Assembly (NCBI GenBank): GCA_021737205.1
Contig: JAIPEK010000094.1
Location: forward strand, 1-8,075
Direction of reading: 5' to 3'
Origin: Desulfarculaceae bacterium
GTDB taxonomy: Bacteria; Desulfobacterota; Desulfobacteria; Desulfobacterales; Desulfobacteraceae
DNA: 8,075 nucleotides
Shown: one piece after another, positions 1-6,607 of the stretch
How the letters are laid out: each line of letters starts with the position of its first letter
Numbering within the stretch: position 1 is the first letter of the stretch
Translations under genes and position numbers: made by a program
The notes under the pieces: generated by a model
What the model saw: the letters and a program-made list of their open reading frames with translations, nothing else
Databases searched by the model: none
Told to the model about the DNA's origin: nothing

Positions 1-1985
1 GAATCGTGCGGGACCTGTCCCGGGAACTGAAAAAATCCATCGAACTGGATATCCAGGGGAAAGAAGTCGAGCTGGACAAAACGATCCTCGAATCCATTAA
101 CGACCCTTTGACCCACCTGGTCAGAAACTCGGTGGACCACGGCATCGAACCTCCGGAGGTCAGGGAGCAGGTGGGCAAAGACCCGACCGGAAGAATCGAA
201 CTAAAAGCGTTCCATGATGCCGGCCAGGTAAACATCGTAATTTCCGACGACGGAAAAGGACTGGACCCGGATAAAATTGCGGACACCGCCATCTCAAAAG
301 ACCTGGTAACCGAAAACCAGGTCGCCGAAATGTCAAAAAAAGAAAAAATCGAGCTGATTTTCAAACCGGGTTTCTCCACTGCTGAAAAGGTCACCGACGT
401 CTCCGGCCGGGGCGTTGGAATGGATGTGGTAGTGACCAACATTGAAGCCTTGGGCGGAATCATCGAACTTGACTCGACTCTTGGAAAAGGCACCGACATC
501 CAGATCAAACTGCCTTTGACGCTGGCCATTATCCCGAGCCAGATCACGGCCGTCGGAAAAGAAAAGTATGCAGTGCCGCAAGTCAACCTGGATGAACTTC
601 TGCGGATCCCCGCCTCCCAGGTCAAAGACCGTGTCGAAAAAGTCGGGGATGCTGCGGTTGTCCGGCTGAGAGGCCAGTTGCTGCCGCTTTTGAACCTTGC
701 CGATATACTCGGTATACAGCAAACCTATATCGATCCGGAAACCAGCGAAGAAAAACCTGACCGCCGCCGGAATGTGGCGGACCGAAGATCCAGAGAACTC
801 GGGGAGAAGGATCCGGCGGACGAATCCGGCGCCCTTGCTGAAGAGCGAAGGGAACAAAGGAACTCGGACAGGCGGTATCACGCGGAAAGTGCCCTCAATA
901 TCGCCGTCGTCTCCGCCGGTTCATTCAAATACGGACTTGTGGTGGATGAACTTCTTGATTCCGAAGAAATCGTTGTAAAACCCGTGGGCCGGCATCTGAA
1001 AAAATGCGACGCCTACGCCGGTGCGACCATCATGGGAGACGGCAAGGTCGCGTTAATTCTTGATATCTCCAACCTGGCTCAAATGGCGGAATTGAATGCG
1101 GTGGCCACCAAAAAAACCGTGAAGAAAGAGATGGAACAGGAGGAAGATTCCAAAAAAGACAAGGCGGCCATGCTGACCTTCAGGAACGCGGAGACCGAAT
1201 ACTTTGCCGCCCCCCTCAATCTTGTCGAGAGGATCGAACGGTTTGATGCATCCGCCATCGAAGAGGTCGGTGACCGGAAAGTGATCCAGTACAGAGGGGG
1301 ATCTCTGCCGCTCTATGAAATAAGTCAGGTGGCAAGCGTGAAACCACTTCCCCATAAAGAACAGCAGGAAGTCATCGTCTTCAGGGTCAAGGGCCGGGAA
1401 CTCGGCCTGATGGTAACCCCGCCGGTGGATGCCCTTGAAGTCGTTCTCGAGGTGGATGAAAGCACCCTGAAACAGCCGAGTATCAGCGGGTCCATGATCA
1501 TCAACGAAAAGACCACCCTTTTGATCGACATTTTCGAGTTCATCAAACAGATCAACCCGGACTGGTTTGAAACCGATGCGGAAACCAGGGAACAGATCAC
1601 CAGCCAGGGAGAAGAAAAGACCATCCTGTTCGCGGAAGACTCCGCCTTCTTCAGAAAACAGGTCAAAGGCTTCATGACCGAAGACGGATTCAAGGTGCTC
1701 GAGGCGGAAGACGGGCAGATCGCTTATGAACTCTTAAAAGAAAGGGGCGATGAGATCGACCTTGTGGTTACCGACCTTGAGATGCCCAATATGGACGGGT
1801 TCGAACTGACCGAAAAAATCAAGAAGGATCCCTCCTTTTCGCATCTTTCGGTGATCGCCCTGACTTCTCTTGCCAGCGAAGCCCATATTGAAAAAGGGAA
1901 AAAAGTAGGTATCGACGAGTATGAGATCAAGCTGGACAGGGAAAAACTGATGAAGATCATCAAGCAGTACCTGCATCTGATATAG
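1..1985 (+). CDS. cheA: Hybrid chemotaxis histidine kinase CheA, C-terminal part (kinase core, two CheW-like domains, receiver); 5' truncated by window
   Basis: This is the C-terminal ~660 residues of CheA, the cytoplasmic kinase that autophosphorylates in response to chemoreceptors. The reading frame is open from base 3. The GTG at base 6 is an internal valine of the VRDLSREL segment, not a start, and the phosphotransfer domain lies upstream of the window. Kinase motifs appear in order: N box HLVRNSVDHGIE (bases 114-149), G1 DDGKGL (246-263), F box FKPGFSTA (360-383) and G2 GRGVGMD (405-425). A CheW-like domain follows (about 510-1100), split by an arginine-rich insert at 726-881. A second CheW-like domain spans about 1158-1560. 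A receiver domain spans 1611-1982, with the acidic pair E-D at 1635-1640, phospho-acceptor Asp at 1773 (TDLEMPNMDG), Thr at 1863 and Lys at 1929. The Lys is followed by Leu, not the usual Pro. cheW starts 35 bases after the stop. The family call is secure; the chemotaxis class and output are not visible. Confidence 0.95.
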   Translation, partial: IVRDLSRELKKSIELDIQGKEVELDKTILESINDPLTHLVRNSVDHGIEPPEVREQVGKDPTGRIELKAFHDAGQVNIVISDDGKGLDPDKIADTAISKDLVTENQVAEMSKKEKIELIFKPGFSTAEKVTDVSGRGVGMDVVVTNIEALGGIIELDSTLGKGTDIQIKLPLTLAIIPSQITAVGKEKYAVPQVNLDELLRIPASQVKDRVEKVGDAAVVRLRGQLLPLLNLADILGIQQTYIDPETSEEKPDRRRNVADRRSRELGEKDPADESGALAEERREQRNSDRRYHAESALNIAVVSAGSFKYGLVVDELLDSEEIVVKPVGRHLKKCDAYAGATIMGDGKVALILDISNLAQMAELNAVATKKTVKKEMEQEEDSKKDKAAMLTFRNAETEYFAAPLNLVERIERFDASAIEEVGDRKVIQYRGGSLPLYEISQVASVKPLPHKEQQEVIVFRVKGRELGLMVTPPVDALEVVLEVDESTLKQPSISGSMIINEKTTLLIDIFEFIKQINPDWFETDAETREQITSQGEEKTILFAEDSAFFRKQVKGFMTEDGFKVLEAEDGQIAYELLKERGDEIDLVVTDLEMPNMDGFELTEKIKKDPSFSHLSVIALTSLASEAHIEKGKKVGIDEYEIKLDREKLMKIIKQYLHLI

Positions 1986-2005
1986 GGTTCACTCATCTCT
2001 TGTAA

Positions 2006-2011
2006 AAGGAG
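2006..2011 (+). promoter_or_regulatory. Ribosome binding site of cheW
   Basis: AAGGAG lies 9 bases before the ATG at 2021. It is the clearest Shine-Dalgarno sequence of the plus-strand block and supports that start. Confidence 0.75.
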
Positions 2012-2020
2012 AACAACAGT

Positions 2021-2470
2021 ATGGCGGAAAAAAATGTGGAAACAGTGAACACAAGCATGGAGCTTGCGACCTTCTATGTCGGGGACGCTTTGTGCGGAAT
2101 CGATATACTGAACATTCAGGAGATCAATAAACACTTTGATATCACCAACGTCCCCCAGGCAGCGGACTATATCATCGGTATTTTAAACCTGCGGGGCAAA
2201 ATAGTCACCATTATCGATCTTGCCAAAAAACTGGGATTGTCCAGGATCAATTCGGGCAAGGACAACCGGAATATCATCGTGAACTCGGAAGATGAACATA
2301 TCGGGCTTATGGTGGATTCCATCAGCGACGTGGTCCAGGGGAATTCCGAAGATATCGATTCCGCCCCCTCCAACATAAGCGGCATAAAAGGGAAATTTTT
2401 CAGCGGCGTCTTAAAAACGGAAACAAAACTGATCGGCATCCTGGATATTGACGAGGTTCTCAAAGAGTAA
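2021..2470 (+). CDS. cheW: Chemotaxis coupling protein CheW
   Basis: CheW is a soluble two-subdomain beta-barrel scaffold that links chemoreceptors to CheA and has no catalytic activity. At 149 residues it is a single CheW domain of normal length. Typical family segments are visible: an N-terminal strand (LATFYVGDALCGIDI), the ITNVPQAADYIIGILNLRG stretch around residues 41-60, the VTIIDLAKKLGL strand-helix, the GLMVDSISDV segment near residue 95, and the closing LIGILDIDEVL. The start is supported by a good Shine-Dalgarno sequence 9 bases upstream. The stop codon TAA shares its last A with the ATG of cheB (TAATG), so translation of the two is probably coupled. CheA in this locus already carries two CheW-like domains, so this stand-alone copy is probably the receptor-array coupler. 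That role is inferred. Confidence 0.95.
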   Translation: MAEKNVETVNTSMELATFYVGDALCGIDILNIQEINKHFDITNVPQAADYIIGILNLRGKIVTIIDLAKKLGLSRINSGKDNRNIIVNSEDEHIGLMVDSISDVVQGNSEDIDSAPSNISGIKGKFFSGVLKTETKLIGILDIDEVLKE

Positions 2471-3570
2471 TGGAAAAGTTAAAAGCAGTAGTAGTCGATG
2501 ATACAATTGTTTACCGAAAGATTGTCGGAGATATTTTAAAAGAGATTCCCGAGATTGAAGTGGCAGGCACCGCCAATAACGGCAAAATCGCACTTTCAAA
2601 AATCAACTCCGTAAAACCCGACTTCATCACTCTCGATATCGAAATGCCTGAATTAAGCGGTATCGAAGTGCTTCAAAAGCTCAAGGACATTCCTGATCCG
2701 CCTGTCGTTATCATGGTGAGTACGCTCACCCGGGACAGCAGTGAAATGACCATCAAAGCGCTGGAACTCGGTGCTTTTGATTTTATTTCCAAGCCCGGCG
2801 AAGGTACCATGGCGGAAAATCTCGCCAAGGTCAAACAATCCCTTGTGCCCATTGTGGAGACGCTGAAACGGCAGAAACGGACTCGTTCCCGTATCAAAGC
2901 CCCTGCCCGGGAAAAACCGCCCGTGGCCCGGAAAGAACCTGCTGTCAAAAAACCCGTGACCCGGGTGGTCCATAAACGAACCAAAAAGAAAAACTCTGAA
3001 ATCGTGGGAATCGGCATCTCCACCGGCGGCCCGAACGCCCTGACCGAAATGGTTCCCATGCTCGATCCGAAATTGAAAGCGCCGGTTCTGATCGTACAGC
3101 ACATGCCCCCGCTTTTCACCCGTTCTCTTGCAGACAGCCTGAATAAAAAATCCAGGCTCAACGTTAAAGAGGCGGAAGACGGCGAAGTGATCGGGCCGGG
3201 AACCGTATATATCGCCCCCGGAGGGAAACAGATGAAAATTGTGGCGGGCGCGGACGGCACAACCCGAAAAATCAAAATCACGGACGATCCCCCGGAAAAC
3301 AGCTGCAAACCTTCTGTTGACTACCTGTTCCGCTCCATTGCCGAACACTACGTGGGCAGGGCCACAGGCGTAATTATGACCGGAATGGGATCCGACGGCA
3401 CAAATGGATTGATCCAGATGAAAAACAATGGAAGTTACATTATCGCCCAGGATGAATCCACATGCACGGTTTACGGAATGCCCAAGGAATCCATAGAAAC
3501 CGGAATCGCCGATGTAGTTGCACCGCTTGGAAAAATCGCCGAAGAAATTGCCAATACGGTTGTAGCCTGA
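2470..3570 (+). CDS. cheB: Chemotaxis response regulator protein-glutamate methylesterase CheB
   Basis: CheB removes methyl groups from (and deamidates) chemoreceptor glutamates; CheA phosphorylation activates it, which gives adaptation. At 366 residues it has the standard two-domain layout. The receiver covers about residues 4-120, with acidic pair D10/D11, phospho-acceptor D56 in LDIEMPELSG, and Lys in ISKPG. A strongly basic linker covers about 133-177. The methylesterase domain covers about 178-360. The catalytic triad fits S184 (GISTGGP), H211 (VQHMPP) and D309 (TGMGSDGTNG), and the CKPSVDYLF segment near the active site is also conserved. It starts on the last base of the cheW stop codon. 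No strong Shine-Dalgarno sequence is present at the usual distance, in keeping with coupled translation. The family and activity are clear; only the receptors it acts on are unknown. Confidence 0.97.
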   Translation: MEKLKAVVVDDTIVYRKIVGDILKEIPEIEVAGTANNGKIALSKINSVKPDFITLDIEMPELSGIEVLQKLKDIPDPPVVIMVSTLTRDSSEMTIKALELGAFDFISKPGEGTMAENLAKVKQSLVPIVETLKRQKRTRSRIKAPAREKPPVARKEPAVKKPVTRVVHKRTKKKNSEIVGIGISTGGPNALTEMVPMLDPKLKAPVLIVQHMPPLFTRSLADSLNKKSRLNVKEAEDGEVIGPGTVYIAPGGKQMKIVAGADGTTRKIKITDDPPENSCKPSVDYLFRSIAEHYVGRATGVIMTGMGSDGTNGLIQMKNNGSYIIAQDESTCTVYGMPKESIETGIADVVAPLGKIAEEIANTVVA

Positions 3571-3604
3571 ATATAACAGACATAATTTTGCCGGGCTTTG
3601 CACA

Positions 3605-4447
3605 ATGACAAAAGTGAAAGTAACTGAGGAAGAATTTCGTCAGTTTTCCAAATACATACTTGATATAAGCGGAATAGCACTGGACAGGGGCAAGGAATAT
3701 CTTCTCGAAACCCGGCTCAATCCGATGATGGACCAGTTCCAATGTACCTCCTTTTCAGAGCTTTTGAAAAAGGCCAAGTCCGATCCCAAACGAATCATTG
3801 AAAATTCAATCATCGACGCCATTTCCACCAACGAAACCTATTTTTTCCGGGACAAAACCCCGTTTGAACTCCTGCAGCACAAAATTTTCCCTGACCTGAT
3901 CGACAAACGATACAAAAAGAATCCGGGCGCCAAACCTTCCATCCGTCTCTGGAGCGCTGCAAGCTCCACAGGACAGGAAATTTACAGTATCGCCATGATC
4001 CTTGTGGAGATGGGAATCACCCCGGACCGGTACAATATCAAGCTCTTCGGCACGGACATTTCAGACGAGGCTGTGGCCAAGGCAAGCTACGGTCAATACA
4101 ATAAATTCGAAGTCTCCCGGGGCCTTGACAAAAACCGCCTGAACCGCTTTTTTGACCAACAGGGGGACTATTACCGGATCAAAGACCAGATCCGGGTGAT
4201 GGCCCAGTTCAAGAAGCTGAACCTTATGAAACCACTGTCCGGGATCGGCAAGTACGACATAATTCTGTGCCGCAACGTGATGATCTATTTCAATCCGGCC
4301 GACCGCAAACGGATATACGGCAATATCGCCAAATGCCTTGAACCGGACGGGTATCTTTTGATCGGCTCCACAGAGTCTCTTTCCAACGATACCGACCTTT
4401 TCCTCTCCAAAAAGTATCTTCGATCCATTTTTTACCAGTTCAAATAA
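3605..4447 (+). CDS. cheR: Chemotaxis protein-glutamate O-methyltransferase CheR
   Basis: CheR transfers methyl groups from S-adenosylmethionine to receptor glutamates, opposing CheB. At 280 residues it matches the plain CheR form: an N-terminal all-helical domain (about 1-70) and a SAM-dependent methyltransferase domain, with no TPR extension. Visible motifs are STNETYFFRD (residues 74-83), the SAM-binding loop LWSAASSTGQE (115-125; Ser120 sits where many homologues have Cys), the GTDISDEA segment after strand 2, ILCRNVMIYF (220-229) and GYLLIGSTESL near the C-terminus. ATG 3605 is the first usable start after an in-frame TAG at 3563, yet no recognisable Shine-Dalgarno sequence precedes it. 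It lies 34 bases after cheB and 13 bases before the HEAT-receiver gene, so it belongs to the same transcript. Confidence 0.96.
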   Translation: MTKVKVTEEEFRQFSKYILDISGIALDRGKEYLLETRLNPMMDQFQCTSFSELLKKAKSDPKRIIENSIIDAISTNETYFFRDKTPFELLQHKIFPDLIDKRYKKNPGAKPSIRLWSAASSTGQEIYSIAMILVEMGITPDRYNIKLFGTDISDEAVAKASYGQYNKFEVSRGLDKNRLNRFFDQQGDYYRIKDQIRVMAQFKKLNLMKPLSGIGKYDIILCRNVMIYFNPADRKRIYGNIAKCLEPDGYLLIGSTESLSNDTDLFLSKKYLRSIFYQFK

Positions 4448-4460
4448 GGGCGATTCCGGT

Positions 4461-6149
4461 ATGACTTCCATCAATCATGAAGATTTTGTAAAAGAGCTTA
4501 CCTTCTGTATCGAAAAGGAAGATATCGTCAAAGCCAAAGCGCTGCTTCAATTCGCCTCTGACTCAAACGCGGATATGGATCTGCAGAAACGGGCGCTTCT
4601 GGAACTGGGGAAAGCATCCGAAAAAATCGCGTTCCCGTTGCTCGAGTACCTCACCGGAATCGAAATTTCCAGCACCGAGCTCCAGGAATCCCTTTATGAT
4701 TTAATCCTGGACAAGGCCTACGGCAATACAGATCTTGTGCTCCGGTTTATCCGGGGAAAGAACAAAAAATCCAGACTGCTTTTTATCCGGGCAGCCGGAG
4801 ATCTCAACCTTCAAGAGGCCGCCGGTGTTTTACAGGAGGTCATTTCGTCGGAAACCGATACGGAAACCCTGAAAGAGGCGGTCCTGGCCCTTGGCAGTCT
4901 GCGCCTTGAAGAATACCTGCCTGCTTTTTCCCCCATTATCAATTCAGCGGATCTCGACCTGAAAAAGGCCGCTGTCCAGTCCATAGCCGCCATGGGAGGT
5001 CAAAAAGCCGTTAAAATGCTGACGGCTTTTGTCACAGGGGATGAAACAACTGACAAAATAGTGGTGGAAGCCATCGCCGAAATCCAGGACATATTCGCCC
5101 TGGACCAGCTTGCCATACTTTTGCGTTCCAAGAAGACCATTGTCCGTGACACCGCCATAGACCAGCTGATTCAGATGGGACAAAAAGCGGTTCCCGTTTT
5201 GACCAAAGCGTTCCAAAACGCACAATCCGACTACATGGTCCACCTGATCACAACGCTCGGTTATATCGGTGATCCGGCCGCCATTCCGGCCATTATTGAC
5301 ATCATCAACACCCAGCCCAAAGATCCCAATATCCGGCAAGCCGCGTTTGAGGCGATGGAACGGATACCGTCCCGGAAAACAGCCATATGCCTGGCCCAGG
5401 GCCTTACGGACCCTGTTGAAACGGTTCGGATGGGGGCGGCCCGGGCCATTGACAAAAACCTGTCCAAGGCTCTGGTGGCGGGATTGAAAAACATTGTCCG
5501 CCAGGAGGATAGTGAGTCCGATCACGCAGTTTCCGCCCTGATCGACTCGGAAGCCGAAAACATTTTCGGTTTTCTCCTTGAAGAGGAGAGCTTCATCCGG
5601 CAGGCCAAAAACCATGTCACCGAAAAAGCCTCACCCAGGGCCAAAGAACGGTTCCTGGATCTTCTCAGGGACAAAGGAAAAACCGAGCTTGCCGCGGAAT
5701 GGATCAATGCCCTGCCGGAAGAAAAGAAAGGCCGGGGCCCGGAGAAAGAGGATCTTGCAAAAAGAATTTTTGTCATTGATGACTCAAGAATGATGCTCAA
5801 ACTCTACCAGAACAAACTTACCAAAATGGGGTTTGAGCCTTCCCTTTTCCAGTTTCCTGAAAAGGCGCTTCCCGAGATCCTTTCATCAAAACCCGACCTT
5901 GTGATCACGGATCTCAACATGCCCGATATCAGCGGTCTTGAACTGACACGGGAAATCAGAAAGAAATATTCCCGGGCCGAGCTGCCGATCCTGATGATCA
6001 CCACACAGAGTGACTTTCTGGAAAACGAGAACGGAGACATCACCGTGAACGACACCATGCTGCAGCAATCCGGGATCAACCGAATCATTCACAAACCGTT
6101 TACCGATGAAATTTTCATCCGGGCGGTCAGCGGAGTTCTTGAACCATGA
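4461..6149 (+). CDS. HEAT-like repeat protein with C-terminal response-regulator receiver domain
   Basis: This 562-residue soluble protein has no signal peptide or membrane segment. Residues about 10-395 are a run of paired amphipathic helices of roughly 30 residues with HEAT / PBS-lyase-like character, for example LKEAVLALGSL, LKKAAVQSIAAMG, VRDTAIDQLIQMG, IRQAAFEAMERI and VRMGAARAIDKN. Such arrays normally serve as protein-binding scaffolds. A charged linker (about 396-432) leads to a receiver domain (about 433-562) with acidic pair D440/D441, phospho-acceptor D484 (TDLNMPDISG), T514 and K545 (HKPF). All key receiver residues are present, so phosphorylation by CheA is plausible. The T514-K545 spacing is about nine residues longer than in CheY. 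The start ATG is 13 bases after the cheR stop, with only a weak AAGGG nearby. The stop overlaps the next gene by 4 bases. I infer that it is a phosphorylation-controlled adaptor in this chemotaxis pathway; no catalytic output domain is seen. Confidence 0.88.
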   Translation: MTSINHEDFVKELTFCIEKEDIVKAKALLQFASDSNADMDLQKRALLELGKASEKIAFPLLEYLTGIEISSTELQESLYDLILDKAYGNTDLVLRFIRGKNKKSRLLFIRAAGDLNLQEAAGVLQEVISSETDTETLKEAVLALGSLRLEEYLPAFSPIINSADLDLKKAAVQSIAAMGGQKAVKMLTAFVTGDETTDKIVVEAIAEIQDIFALDQLAILLRSKKTIVRDTAIDQLIQMGQKAVPVLTKAFQNAQSDYMVHLITTLGYIGDPAAIPAIIDIINTQPKDPNIRQAAFEAMERIPSRKTAICLAQGLTDPVETVRMGAARAIDKNLSKALVAGLKNIVRQEDSESDHAVSALIDSEAENIFGFLLEEESFIRQAKNHVTEKASPRAKERFLDLLRDKGKTELAAEWINALPEEKKGRGPEKEDLAKRIFVIDDSRMMLKLYQNKLTKMGFEPSLFQFPEKALPEILSSKPDLVITDLNMPDISGLELTREIRKKYSRAELPILMITTQSDFLENENGDITVNDTMLQQSGINRIIHKPFTDEIFIRAVSGVLEP

Positions 6150-6607
6150 TACGAAAAGCACTGATAGAAGACGTCCCCACGATTTACAAGATGCTCCAGC
6201 ACTTCAGCCGGAAAGGAGATCTGCTGGCAAGACCCTTGAGTAAGCTGTACGACCACCTCAGGGATTTCTGGGTATATGAAGATGAAAAATCCGGTGAGGT
6301 GCTCGGCTGCTGTGCGCTGCAGTTCTGCTGGGAGGACCTGGCGGAGGTCAGATCCCTTGCGGTGGCGGAAAATCATTCAGGCCTGGGTATCGCCACGGCG
6401 CTTGTGGACAGGACCATACAGGAAGCCCTGGTATTCAGGATATCAAGTCTTTTCACATTGACGTACAAACCTTCGTTTTTTAAACGGTTCGACTTTCAGG
6501 TGATCGACAGATCCGAACTGCCTTTGAAGATCTGGTCGGACTGCATATTGTGCGTCAATTTTCCCAACTGTGATGAAACCGCCATGATCAAATCCCTTCA
6601 GGCATAG
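6146..6607 (+). CDS. argA: ArgA-type GNAT N-acetyltransferase (putative N-acetylglutamate synthase, short form)
   Basis: This 153-residue protein is a single GNAT domain that would use acetyl-CoA. It resembles the short stand-alone N-acetylglutamate synthases (Mycobacterium tuberculosis Rv2747 type), which make the first arginine-pathway intermediate and lack the kinase-like domain of E. coli ArgA. Shared features are LYDHLRDFWVYE, the GCCALQFCWEDLAEVRSLAV block (residues about 52-73), an acetyl-CoA loop NHSGLGIA (76-83) and the C-terminal LPLKIWSDC...CDETAM signature. Asn76 sits where most GNAT proteins have Gln or Arg. C133, C136 and C142 form a C-x2-C-x5-C cluster that could bind metal, which is inferred. 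The ATG overlaps the upstream stop (ATGA), with GGAG about 10 bases before it, so it is translationally coupled to a chemotaxis gene. A role in arginine synthesis follows from the family. Another small-molecule or protein substrate is possible, so the symbol is tentative. Confidence 0.78.
   Translation: MIRKALIEDVPTIYKMLQHFSRKGDLLARPLSKLYDHLRDFWVYEDEKSGEVLGCCALQFCWEDLAEVRSLAVAENHSGLGIATALVDRTIQEALVFRISSLFTLTYKPSFFKRFDFQVIDRSELPLKIWSDCILCVNFPNCDETAMIKSLQA

Noticed and set aside
6..8. GTG as start codon of the CheA frame
   Set aside because: The frame is open to the window edge and the residues here are mid-protein CheA sequence just before the kinase domain, so this is an internal valine.
697..978. 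Short plus-strand frame inside cheA
   Set aside because: It is an out-of-frame reading of the arginine-rich insert, and cheA is intact through it.
2653..3603. Long open frame (316 codons) on the minus strand opposite cheB
   Set aside because: It lies wholly antisense to a gene with full CheB motifs. Its product is rich in Phe, Gly and His, with no domain signature, as expected from the reverse strand of a GC-balanced coding region.
4944..5615. Open frame (223 codons) on the minus strand opposite the HEAT repeats
   Set aside because: It is antisense to the repeat protein. Its Gly-rich pattern mirrors the helical repeats on the other strand, and it has no ribosome binding site or recognisable motif.
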